From NCBI GenBank assembly GCA_018902385.1, contig JABSSW010000054.1:62001-126000 (forward strand): DNA of 64,000 nt, read 5' to 3'. Below the pieces are notes generated by a model that was not told where the DNA came from, ran no database searches, and saw only the letters and a list, made by a program, of their open reading frames with translations. Position numbers and translations under genes: made by a program. The stretch comes from Physcia stellaris. Taxonomy: Eukaryota > Ascomycota > Lecanoromycetes > Caliciales > Physciaceae. This document shows, in pieces, positions 10,893-22,010 of the stretch; within the stretch, counting starts at the first letter, position 1; the number at the start of each line of letters is the position of its first letter.

Positions 10893-13691
10893 ATGAAACA
10901 CTCGACGCAAGCAGGTAAAGATGCATATGGAGCTCTTGACGATGATTGTGTCGTCGACTTGCAGCTGCGCAAGGATCCCCTCTCAAAAGACGATGATACT
11001 TTGGCAAAGGAAGCAAGTCAGATGGATGTCCATACAGTCCAACCTCTGTGCCCCAAAACGGATATCCTTGCACGTGATGCAGTAACACTGCTGAACGATA
11101 ACCACCCGGCCATGGAGGATCCCGCAAAGCTCTTGGCCCGCGTGCGAGACTTAGAGCAAAAGCTAGAAAGGACGGCCAGAGAGCTTCTTGAGGCCCAGCA
11201 ACATAAGTCTCTTGAAGAAGTCACCAACCTGGCAGGTTTAGTGCGATCCCCGGTTATTAACGGGGAAGGATCCACAGCTCCTCCTACCAAAACCCCGAAA
11301 TCCCAATGGAACAACGAGATCAAGCGTTGGAAACGTGTAACAAGTCGGCATGGCTCAACAGAGATATACAAGGCTAGCGAGAAAGTTGAAGACGTACGCG
11401 CACGCAGCAGTGGTTACGTTCTGACTGTGTACGATGAGTATGATCATGAAGGCAATAGGACACATGTGTCCCTAGAGATCAACTCTGCTCCACTGCTGGA
11501 TCTACTTCGCAAGGTTATCACTTATTATCCTGGCGATGAGTTTGACACGTTAAGGGGTCTGGAGTAAGTGATTGTCGCTCATTTTATCCCCTCAAGCCTT
11601 TCATTGGAGTCAAGTATCGTGGCATTTAGTGCTCAACCCGGGCATCATCTTCTGATTACGTGCCAAGTCGCGTAATCGTTCTTTTCTTTTTGTTTTTCAT
11701 TTTCTAAAACTTTTTAGACATGGGTGCTAATGCTATCGTTACCCATAGGGCTACTGGGGATACAGTCACGTTCACTGACCCTTCGATGATTCTATTTACC
11801 TACAGAAGGCAGTTACAGCAATGTCTACATGATGATCATCCGGAGAACGCTAAAGACCATCTGAGAATGCTGCTCGAGTTCATGCGTAATGAGCACCCGA
11901 AGTTTTGCCTGAAGCTAGAAGAAATCGAGGAAGGTCGTTGTCAGAAGATCGGCTTCAATTACTTGTGGCTGCTCTATCCTCCTAACACCCCCGTGTACGT
12001 AGGGAAAGGGGGAGTCGATCGCCAGATGGTGGTATATTCGAGGGCCTCGTCGATCAACCAAAAGGGTCTCTCAGTCCCACTGAAGTTGCAGTGTTGGGAT
12101 GTGGATTACGAGCAACGAGTGTTCAAACGCATATTCTCAAGGTGGATCATCGAACCCTTCTTAGGAGAGAAGAATTTGGAAGACCTCGACCTCGTCCCAG
12201 CTCACTACATGTCGGATTACGCGACTTTACAGTCCAAACTGATTTCTCGTGGGCGGCGATACTTTGAACTGAACAAATCTGTTTGCCTCCAGGAATACTA
12301 TGGATATGAGTTCCCACGCGGCTTCAAGGATGAGCCCGTACGTGTTGTTGTCGATGAGGAGACATACTGGCGTAAACATCCTGCTAGGTATTCCAAGGAT
12401 GACCTACCTTCCCAAGAATTCGGCTTTCCCGAAGGCGAGGAGACCTTAGTTGACGAGACAGGACAACCCTTCGATGATACCTTCGCACGGTGCTTTCCTA
12501 GAGTCGGCGTGTATTCAATAAGGGACAAATGCTGGTGTCTGGTAAAAGTGGATGATCTCAAGCCTGTCGACTTTCGAGAGAAGGCCTTCAAACGGCTTGT
12601 GATCAAAGACGAATACAAGAAGATGATCAAAGCCATGGTGCAGGCATATATGCTCGAACAACCAGGATTTAGCGATCTAGTATCGGGCAAGGGTCGGGGC
12701 CTTACCGTCTTGATTCACGGCCCACCGGGTGAGTAACCTCAGAGCTTTCCTCCTCTCCTCATTCTCCTCCTGTAACTTTCAGGTGTTGGAAGCTTTCCGC
12801 GCGGGTGCTGTGTCGTGCAGCCCAATATATTCTCAAGAAGGCAATGCTGACTCCAAACTCACCGCTCAGGGACCGGCAAAACTTTGACGGCGGAGTGTGT
12901 GGCAGAACACGAGAGACGGCCTCTGTATGCGATCTCTTGCGGTGACTTAGGAACAGATCCTGAAAGATTGGAGGTTAAATTGAAAGAAGTCTTCAACTAC
13001 GCCGTGGCTTGGAAGGCCATTCTGTTGCTAGACGAAGCAGATATCTTCCTACAGGAGCGAAGCATTGATGATGTCAACCGCAACGCCTTGGTGTCTATTT
13101 TCCTTCGTGAACTCGAATACTACGACGGCATTCTTTTCGTAAGTCCCGTCCATCTCGTACTACGCTATCCTTTTCCCAGCCAAACATGAAAGGCATGTCA
13201 CATTGAATATTACGAGCGGCCTGACCATGATATTCATGCTTTCCATTATTACCACAAAGACACTGACAGTTGAACAGATGACCACGAACCGTCCAGGCGA
13301 CCTAGACGAAGCTTTCGTCTCACGCATCCACATCACAGTCGGCCTCAAACAGCTCGACGCCAACGAGCGGAAAAAGATCTGGACAATCTTCATCCGCGAC
13401 CTCGGAGGCGAGAGCGACCCCTACACCGACAAAGAACGACAGCTGCTCCTCAACTACGCGATGCAGAACTTCGAGGGCGATCGGCTGAACGGGAGGCAGA
13501 TCAGGAACACCATCCGCATCGCATTGACGATCGCGCAATTGAACCACACGCATGTCGCCCCCGAGCATCTGGAGCTCGTTGTCCGCAATGGCCGCGAGTA
13601 TTCGAATTACATGGCCGAGCTGAATAAGATGGGTGCGGAGGAGTACGCTATTGCGTTGGGCCGTAGAGCGGCGCCTGTTCCCGCGAAATAG
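10893..13691 (+). CDS. AAA ATPase with DUF7025 domain
   Basis: An AAA-type ATPase of the fungal DUF7025-AAA group, role unknown. Exons 10893-11563, 11749-12728, 12870-13138 and 13278-13691 give 777 aa, all phases closing. A charged N-terminus contains a short coiled coil (KLLARVRDLEQKLERTAREL, about residues 83-110). DUF7025 spans roughly 180-480 and ends in the ECYGYEFPRGF-like segment QEYYGYEFPRGF. The ATPase has Walker A GPPGTGKT (split by an intron inside the loop), Walker B ILLLDEAD, sensor-like TTNRPGDLDEAF and the SRIH arginine-finger region, then a helical lid. Intron 1 must end at 11748, not at the closer AG at 11717, to stay in frame (LEATGDTVTF). A start at 10729 through an extra exon is possible. 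It diverges from the DUF7708 gene. Confidence 0.88.
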
Positions 13692-14421
13692 AGAGGGTCT
13701 GTGGGTTGTATAGATAGCATGTGGGAAAGGGCAGAGACGCATACCTTCGGGCTTTTTTGGTGGTGGTAACAGTTAATGCGGGAATCCTGTAGACAAGCGT
13801 GCGAAAATAAGGACAACGGTTAATAAGTGGTTTGGAATACACCGACAGATCTACCATGACCCGACTTAGGACGGATCAGAAGTTGATGTCTTCTTCATGT
13901 GGTTTTCATGCCGTCTTCAGATGCTTTGTGCCAAATACGGGTACGCGTGTTGTTGAATTGGATGTATTGGTGGCAATGCATGGGAGGCAGGATCGCACCA
14001 CACCAGACGACGGGATACGTACGTGAGTTATGCAATCGGTTCATTCGCTTTCAGTCTACCTCTTCACAACCTTAATAGCGCCTAGGACAACCACATCATC
14101 CCACTTATGCCGATGTCATACAGGACGATCCTGTCCCTTTATAGGATGTATGTTGTCGTCAAAGTTATCCATAGGTGCAACATCACCAGAGGAGGCTACA
14201 GAAATGGCAACATGGATTGAATGGGAGGGGTTTTTTTCTTCAATCTTGACTATTGACGGGCTTGAGGAGGCTTTATGTTGCAGGCTTCTCCCAGACCAAA
14301 CCTTTCGTCGAATCGTCTGTCCAGATGCACGTGCTAAGATCGCAAGACAAAAAAGATCAATGGCATCACACCTGATGCATGCTAGTTTCTTATTGAAGCC
14401 CATCATCACGGCAATGTCTTT
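13692..14421. other. Convergent 3' region between AAA and epsin genes
   Basis: Tail-to-tail spacer of 730 bases. Frames at 14030-14479 and 14116-14409 overlap on opposite strands and lack family sequence. Nothing else seen. Confidence 0.5.
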
Positions 14422-16308
14422 TCAACCTAGCAGGTCGTCCAACCCTCCTCCCACTTTTTGGCCACCTCCTTGCGCCTGACCTAATGGCCTTTGCGATTGT
14501 GGCTGTGCAGCACTGGTAGATGGCGCATTTGCGCCCCATATTCCCGCACTGGCCTTTTCTTTAGCCATATCTGCTAACTTCGGGCCTGAGTTGCCCGGCG
14601 TAGACGTTGACTTGATGCCTGCAGTAGCACTGGCCGTCGACCAGAGAGAGCCGAAGACGTCACCGCCTGCTGACGAGGACTTTGTTTGCGCAGGCTTGTT
14701 GAAAGTACTTGAACCCATGGAGGATTTGCCTCCCATTGCCGAGGACGGCTGAGACGCAGGACTTGGTGCAACAGGGACGGAGGTGAAGTAATTAGGTGTA
14801 GTAGCCTGATAGCTGGTCGGTTTCGATTGTTGCTGAGTGATCGCTGATGGAGAGGCAAAAGCGCTAGGCGGTGGAGACGTAAATGCGCTTGTAGAAGGAA
14901 CATTGTAGTTGCTAGCCGGCGGCGACATCATAGTGGCAGTACTTGGTGTGGGGGATATTGTGTTAAACCCGACCAAATCGTCCAGAGTGCTGCTTTGCGA
15001 GGCAGAGACTGGCTTTGGTGCTGCGAATTGGGTAGTAGACAGAGGAGCAGCTCTAGGCGTCGGGGATAAGAGGCCGGGTATCGAGGGGTTTGAGGCAGTT
15101 TGTGTAGTTGGCGCAGCGGATTGAAAGTCGTCAAAATCATCTTCGTCCGCTCCACCAGCCTGGAGTGCTCCAAATCCATCGTCCATCGGATTTGAGGCGG
15201 CCTTTTTGCCGTTCGAGGCGAGCTCTTTAGGCGGAGTCTCCGGAGGTATATCATCGTCAAATGCGAGGATATCAACCTCTGGTTCTTTTTTCTTTGGAGG
15301 TTCAGTTTTCTTGGTCTCTCGTCTCGCACTTGATGCGGAGTCTGCTTTTCGCCGTCCTGGATTTGCTACTGCGCCTTCGTCGTATTCGTCGTATTCCTCA
15401 AAACGGTCTCGCCTGCTACTCGTATCTTGAAAGCCGGAGGTGTTGCCGCCAAAGCCGCCGCCATCACCATAAACACCACCACTATAACCACCGTAGCCTC
15501 CACCGTCTTCGCTGCCAAAGCCACCGTACCGGCTACCGCTGGAAAGGCCACTACTCATTGCGCCTCCAGAAACACCTCCAAATTTGTTGCGATTCGCCCT
15601 GGCCTTCTTCCTCTCCGCTCGGATCCGATCGACGTCTCCCAGCAGGTCGGCGAGTTCTTTCGATCTATTGCGAACATTGACTCCTTGATCTTTGCCGTTT
15701 GGATCAATGTAGTGGAATTGGCGTAGCATCTTGAGGAGGGAAAGGTGGGAGCGGGCGTCGTCAATGACTCGTTCGGACCCGTTCTTAATCAGAAATTCGA
15801 GCAGTTGCAGTGCCTTGAACCCCCTTGTGAGCACTTGGGTAATGGAGTTCGTATGGCCTATTCGACTGACCTTGTATATTTGCCTCCATTCTTCTGCAGC
15901 TTTCTCGGTAAATCGTTTGTATATCATTGGCATGATCTCATTCAGCAATTGGCTTTATGATAACGTTAATGGCGTCCAAGATAGCTTGAAGGTTTACCCA
16001 CTAAGACTGTGTGGCATTGGCAATTTCTTGCATAAGAGTAGACGATGCCCCCCATGGCTCATTGTTGGTGGCTTCTCGGACCTTGAGCCAAATGGTCAAT
16101 CAGTCTTCTTTAGGTCAGCAACTGCGGATTCAATCACCTTCGACTCCATCTCCGTATAGTTCATGACAGCTGTGAAACGTTTGTGAGCTTCCGCATTGAG
16201 CATCTCCATTTGCGGCATCAGCTCACCATTCTGTACTTTCCTCACGCCGGCTTTCAGGTCATACAACGTCAAGTTGCTGACCTGATCTCGAATACTGTTC
16301 AAATCCAT
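14422..16308 (-). CDS. ent3: Epsin-like ENTH-domain clathrin adaptor (Ent3 type)
   Basis: Adaptor that binds phosphoinositides through its ENTH domain and recruits clathrin and AP-1/GGA ear domains at the trans-Golgi and endosome. Exons on minus: 16308-16227, 16169-16138, 16081-16002, 15952-15871 and 15813-14422. ENTH covers about residues 1-145: MDLNSIRDQVSNLTLYDLKA, NNEPWGASSTLMQEIA, EIMPMIYKRF and ALQLLEFLIKNGSERVIDDA. The rest is a disordered Ser/Pro/Gly-rich tail with an acidic phenylalanine motif (DEDDFDDFQSA), as in proteins binding gamma-ear domains, and GGGLDDLLG at the end. A 57-nt segment (15814-15870) with donor GTCAGT and acceptor AAG is an intron without in-frame stops; keeping it would add 19 residues inside ENTH. 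Ent3 rather than Ent1/2 is inferred from the FxDF-like motif and the lack of visible UIMs. Confidence 0.88.
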
Positions 16309-16692
16309 GGTGCCCGTGTGATTGACTTATGTGTAGAGGTTGAAAATTAGTCGATAGTCGACAGAGAAGTGGTTAGAATACTCTGTACGAGTACAATCGT
16401 CCATGTTCAATATTACGTGTAAAATATTTTAGCGTGCGGCCAGGTATTGTTACTTGTCGTTCGTCTAATCACTCTTACCTTCGTGCTACCACTGCTGTCC
16501 GTCTGAATAGTGGCCAAAGAGTAGATTCAAGCATGATCAGTCGATGACTGCTCAGCACTCTGCTTACTGCGTTCTCGATTCTTTGTTGTACTGGAGCAAA
16601 TCTATGGTCAAGTGGATGCTTTGTTGGTGTGAAGCTCTAGAAGCTAGTCCACCCTTTCCTTACTTTCTCCTCTCAATGAGTCTGCTATTTAC
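16309..16692. other. Spacer between epsin and alcohol dehydrogenase genes
   Basis: Holds the 3' end of the epsin-side neighbour's upstream region: epsin promoter (minus) directly above and the alcohol dehydrogenase stop below. No coding signal seen. Confidence 0.5.
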
Positions 16693-17924
16693 CTAGGCTT
16701 GAGCCCCATTGACCAACGTGTATCGGTATCTCGCCTTCCCTGAATTCATGTCCACAATAGCCTTGTTCGCCTCCTTCATCGGACGCGTCTCAATCCATGG
16801 CTTGATATTCTTCTTTGCGGTGAATTCGAGCATTTCCTACGAACGTCAGTGTTGCGGAGAGTGTTTGCTATACAGAAAACCTGCCTCAATTTCATGAGGA
16901 GCACCAATGGCACTACCACCAATCTTGATCCCCTTCATAATCAAAGAAAACGCATTGAAAGCAGGCATTGGCTCCTCAGGAGCGCCGACTTGCACAAATG
17001 TTCCCTTGACACGTAGCAGCATGAGGTATTTCTCCAGAGGCATATCACCAGACGATACCGTGCTGATGAGTAGATCCAGGGTGTTAGCGTTATGAGTTGC
17101 CCATTCCTCATCTTCGCTTGTCGCTATAAAATGAGTAGCCCCCATCTTCTGAGCGTCTGCTTTCTTCGTGCTGGAGCGACTGATCGCAACGACTTGATCT
17201 GCTCCGAGTGCCTAGACTACGTCAGCATCATCTCCACATAGTGGGTCCAACGATTGTTACCTTTGCGTATAGTAAGCCAAAGTGGCCTAGACCTCCGACA
17301 CCAATAATGCCAACCCTCTTCCCTGGTCCACAGCCGTTCTTCTTTAGTGGCGAGTAAACTGTGATGCCTCCGCAGAGCATCGGAGCAGCATCCTCGGAAG
17401 CAATGGCGTCGGGAATCTTGAGAACAAAGTGCGACGGTACTCGAGCGTAATCGGCATAGCCTCCGTAGGATTTGTCGCCATTAGAGAAATGGCTGTCGTA
17501 GGTGTTGATCATTCCCTGGCAATGATTCTCTTCACCGTTTGCACATTGTTCACAGTCAGGCTTCAGGCAAGAAGCGGACTGAGCTCCAACGCCAACACGG
17601 TCTCCGACCCTTGTATGGATTAGCCTTCTGGTTCTCAACGCTCAAGGTGAAGGTTCTTGGCTACTTGATGCCTCTCTCAGCTTTGCTTCCAACCTTCACT
17701 GCTCTGCCAACAATCTCATGTCCAACACAGCACGGATAGTTGGTGGGTTTCCATCCGCTACGGAGAGTATGCAGGTCGGAACCACAGACACCGCAGTGAG
17801 AGATCTCGATGTCAACGTCACTATCGCTCCATTTCTTTGGCTCATAAGACTCCCATTTCATGTTACCTTGGACAGACTTGGGGTCATGTCCCAACCACCC
17901 TTGAAATTTGTAGTCGGTGCTCAT
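16693..17924 (-). CDS. Zinc-dependent alcohol dehydrogenase, NADP cinnamyl-alcohol (Adh6/7) type
   Basis: Medium-chain dehydrogenase/reductase that reduces aldehydes to alcohols, probably with NADPH. Exons 17924-17665, 17609-17261, 17211-16885 and 16836-16693 give 359 aa, the family length. Catalytic zinc ligands sit in CGVCGSDLH and GHEIVG. The structural zinc site has four cysteines in the segment CLKPDCEQCANGEENHC. The Rossmann loop is GIIGVGGLGHFG. The last intron (16837-16884) starts with GC rather than GT: only this reading restores APHEIE-EMLEFTAKKNIKPW, and it closes in phase 0. Substrate cannot be told from sequence. Confidence 0.92.
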
Positions 17925-19339
17925 ATTGATTTTGGTTTTGGTGGTTTAGGGTTCAGACGAGGATGCTTTACCGGTTTTCGCGAAGGAGTAGGAAATCTGT
18001 ACGAGTAATCCGTATGAATATCTCAGAAGAAAACAGTAATCTGAGGTTACACCGCTCGCACACGACGACAATGAGAAATACATGTACCTATCCCCACTAT
18101 TGCCCCACTTGACGTCACGATCCCTGGAGACTTGAAATTTTCACTATTGCGTACTTCGCTCGGCCTCCTTGATCGGATGAAGATGAATGTGCCGTCGTTG
18201 CCGGTTGTTCATCCGCAAGCCTGGGCCTAGCCTATCACTGTTCAAAGATATGGCCGAGGGACTAACGTAGATCGTTTGTACCTGCATACAGATCTGAACC
18301 TCACATAAAGCCCTGCAGCAGGTGGACGAATCGGAGCAAAGCCGCTAAATGACACGCGATCCGGCAGTGAAAGGTGCAACTGCTTTAAACTCCACTGTTC
18401 GACGACGGAAGTCAGATAACAACAGATGTTCAGGCGAAGAAGGAGAAGGGAAACGACGCCAACCCCATACGCACGATCGTGGATTGGAAGTCGAGGTCTG
18501 CTTTGTAGAACCGTTGAGGCATGTCCTGACCAGAATTAAATCCAGGCTCACGCTCCTAGTAATGAAACCCAGTAAGATTGGACCGTGGATGAGAAGTCAA
18601 GTGTTGACGACAAAGACGATAAAGACAGCATTTCGCAATTAAAGTATCCGTTCACAGTGGATCCTGATTATCAACGCATCTCAAGATACAACTGCCAAGT
18701 AGACTTGCAGACGAGCCTTTTACAGGCAGCCAGGAAGGCTAGGGAGGTACAAGACACGTATACATACATCGTTGATCTTGAAGAGAGTATAGCATCACGT
18801 TCACCCAGGAGGTGATTGAGAGCATAGCGTGCCTTCGGGGCTTGGCCGAGGATAAATGATACAGACGGATTTGATATTCGTGATGATACTGTTTATTACT
18901 CGATATGGCTTGCCATCTGGTATGTGAGCTAAGAAAGTTCCAAACAGGGACAAATCTGATGAACAGGCATACCTACAGCACTCAGTACTTTCCTAGCTTA
19001 TCCTTGATACCACTATTGTACCTGACGTCGACCGACACCTTTGTGTGGACTTGAGATTATGAAGCTTGGGTCCGGCGGCTGTTTTGGAAAGCTGAGCCAC
19101 CATAGACAGACAATTGCTTCGCCGCCGGTCTCCCACGGGCTTCGAACCTGGTGTTCTTGTCTGTACCTTCTGATGCGCCTGCAAATCATTGAGAACTGTG
19201 CCAGCTTGAGAACCAGCTCCTGAAAGGTCGAGCGAGAGCAATCGACCACAATTTAATACGAGTGCTGAAACACGTGCACGTATCGACCGAGAAACCTACG
19301 TGCATCCAGCGGAGAGATTGCAAGTTTTGAGACTCTTTA
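17925..19339. other. Intergenic region upstream of the alcohol dehydrogenase
   Basis: 1.4 kb between two minus-strand genes. Short frames at 18349-18815 and 19013-19249 lack domains and introns. A GTTCGAAGC stretch near 19140 on minus resembles a tRNA T loop but no stems fit. Nothing else seen. Confidence 0.5.
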
Positions 19340-20673
19340 CTAGTTGCCCAACTCACCCAAGAGTAACGTCCTGTCAGATGATCCGGATACGACTGAGATA
19401 TAAGTCAGGTGATGCTGTATGAAACAAAGTAAGGCGTCACTCACTGATCGACTGTTCCCCTGCCGCAAAACGAACGTCATTAACGGTGCCTTTATGGCCT
19501 GGCAGCTTATACAAAAGTTTCGCGGTTTGGGCGTCCCATACACATGCTGTACCGTCCCCACTTCCAGCAGCTATCTTGCCGCCTTTGGCATCCCAGCTCG
19601 CCTTTATCAAATTCTTCTCAAGACCAGCCGGTGCTCCTGCAAAAGTCCTGATCTGACGGTCAACAGGGGCAAAAGGTCGTACATCCCAAGTGTTCGCCGT
19701 GCCGTCGTGAGAGTAGGAAAGCAGAGATTGGCTATCAGGGGAGACTTCTAAAGAAGTTACGGTATCTGTGTGGCCTGGCATGGAGTAGACAACCGCTTGT
19801 TTTCGCATATCCCATGCTTTGATGTCATTATCAATACCTCCGCTATACAACTCATTACCGGCTTGCGCAATGGCAACAGATGTGATTGGGAAGTCCGTGG
19901 CTATAAAGTCAAGTGCACGCTTCTGCCGCGGATCCCATAGACCAATGTAGCCATCGTCTGAGCCGCTAACGAGCATTTCCACTCCGCGGGGGCTGACAGC
20001 CAAGGCATTGACGACCTCCTCGTGTCCTTCGTGCCGTCTTATACGTAATCCGGACTCTAAGTCCCAACTTGCGAGAGTCATATCCGCGGACGCGGAGAAT
20101 ATGACATTAGAGTCGCGTGACCAGTTCAGGTCTAGTATTGCGCCTTTGTGTCCTGTGAGAACACCATAATTTTCACATTGACCGTACGTTCTCCAAAGCA
20201 CTTGAAGTGGTCATCAGCATCCTGTTCCTGTACCTTGATATGACAACACATACTGATTGATCTATCCATCGAGCCGCTTGCTATCAGGTGCCCTGCAGGA
20301 TCAAATCGTGTCGCGAAGACCTCCCCGGAATGTCCTGAAAACCATCAACACCTTTTCTCGGATGATTCTATTGGTCAATAGAAAGTACCTACCAGTAAGT
20401 TCCATGATTGGCGCTTGCAGGCCGCTCGTTCGAGGCACCTATCGAACCTTCGCATCAGCCGGCCTCCTTTCATACATCTATTTAGCACAGATCCATAAGC
20501 ATAAAATATGCCACCTCACGGAGACTTACGGCTTGTATGAGAGCTCCATTTGCCGAACTAGCTTTTGTTGTAGCCACCGCTGCATTGTTTCCCAGATCTG
20601 CATTGGACTTCTGGCGCTTCACAAGCTGGGACGTTCCAAATGAATTAGAAGCGAGACGCTTTTCGGCAGACAT
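19340..20673 (-). CDS. cwf17: U5 snRNP 40 kDa-like WD40 splicing protein (Cwf17/SNRNP40)
   Basis: WD40 propeller of the U5 snRNP that takes part in the spliceosome. Exons 20673-20530, 20438-20393, 20334-20254, 20200-19445 and 19392-19340 give 359 aa. The N-terminus MSAEKRLAS...LVKRQK is followed by VPRTSGLQAPIMELTGHSGE, then about seven WD units such as DRSIMLWRTYGQCENYGVL, SADMTLASWD, SDDGYIGLWD, GGIDNDIKAWD, SHDGTANTWDV, GSGDGTACVWD and SSDRTLLLGEL. The TYGQCENYGVLTGHKGA stretch is diagnostic for this subfamily. Four introns, three near the N-terminus; the second exon is only 46 nt. It diverges from bet3 over 368 bases. Confidence 0.92.
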
Positions 20674-21041
20674 TTCCGCTGATGTTGGATAATCGTTAAG
20701 GTCTGTGACATCCAACGACCTCGTCTTTGTTCGAACTTCGAAGCGACTCAGGGAACGCAAAATGAACAATTATCAGTATTTCGTTCTCTGAACTTACCCT
20801 AATTTTGAAAAACGACCACCCATCCTCGCTCGCCTCGGATGCAAAGTTTAGCGCAGCCGCGCCTCACGCTAAGCCTTACGAGTATCGTTCGCAGGGCCAA
20901 GCTAATCGAAGTCCTTGCCTCGCATAAGCCTCAAGGTACCATCTAAGCCGTGGTTCGAGCAAATACATCCCAGGACAGCATCCAATTAAGCAGAAAAGCC
21001 GATGATCAAATTGCTCGCAGACCTATCATACTGGTGAGACC
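20674..21041. promoter_or_regulatory. Divergent promoter region, cwf17 / bet3
   Basis: A 368-base head-to-head spacer between two housekeeping genes, so probably a shared promoter. No TATA box or clear factor site stands out. Confidence 0.45.
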
Positions 21042-22010
21042 ATGGCGGCGGCAACCAAGGCTACTAGGGTTGGTGAAGAGTACGGCTCTTCCCTTGATTA
21101 ATTTTTACAACGATTTTGAAAAGCTAAGAATATCCAGAGTTTGGAAGTAAGCCGACTACCAACTTGTCAAAACATAGCTACCTGCTTAATAAGTGGCGTA
21201 ATTTGCCAAATCACTTTCTAATGTAGACGTAGATCTCGAGTCGACAAAGTCAATGCTGAGCTTGTAACATTGACTTATGGCACAATGGTCGCCCAGTTGT
21301 GTTCTGACCTCGATGGCAATTATGCCGAAGTAAATAGTCAATTGGACAAAATGGGTTACAACATTGGTATGCGCCTGATCGAGGATTTCTTTGCAAAGTC
21401 TGGAGTACCCAGGTGTGCAAATTTAAGAGAAACCGCCGAAACAATATCAAAAGTAAGTAATATTCTTTCCTACTTATGGTGAGATCAGAGCTTGCTCGGC
21501 TTGAATGACAAATTAATAAGCCCTTCCGCTAACGTAGATGTAGGTAGGATTCAAGATCTTTCTCAATATCACGCCGGTTGTGACAAACTGGACAGCGGAC
21601 AATAAGCAATTTTCGTTGATTTTTGAAGAAAACCCTTTGGCAGACTTCGTGGAACTGCCCGACGACGGAAAAGCTCAAGATGAGTTATGGTATTCGAACG
21701 TGCTGTGCGGTATCCTGAGGGGCTCGCTTGAGATGGTAAGATATTAAATCTTTTGGCCCTTCATAAATTCCTAAGCCCACATCGCTACGAAATGCGATCA
21801 GTCTATTATCAAGATTTCCTTGGGGTTTGACCATCTCTACCATCGCGTTTGCTTCATGCCTATAAGCACTTGACTGACATAGCTCCCCAGGTCCAAATGC
21901 AAATCGAAGCGCACTATATCAGTGATGTTCTTCGAGGAGACGACACAACGGAAATGAAGATCACGCTGTTACGATATATTGACGATGAAGTGCCTCCTGA
22001 TGACGAATAG
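21042..22010 (+). CDS. bet3: TRAPP complex subunit Bet3 (TRAPPC3)
   Basis: Core subunit of TRAPP, which tethers ER-derived vesicles at the Golgi and activates Ypt1/Rab1. Exons 21042-21079, 21138-21146, 21233-21452, 21544-21735 and 21891-22010 give 192 aa. Family sequence runs [32 protein letters not shown] (the Cys matches the acylated cysteine of Bet3), [23 protein letters not shown] and the C-terminal [14 protein letters not shown]. Exon 2 is a 9-nt microexon (AGTTTGGAA); taking the earlier AG at 21127-21128 instead would make it 18 nt and insert ISR, which fits the family less well. The start ATGGCGGCGGC gives a short normal N-terminus. Confidence 0.9.

Noticed and set aside
19120-19200. 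tRNA-like T-loop (GTTCGAAGC on minus)
   Set aside because: Flanking bases do not pair into a T stem and no acceptor, D or anticodon arms can be drawn.
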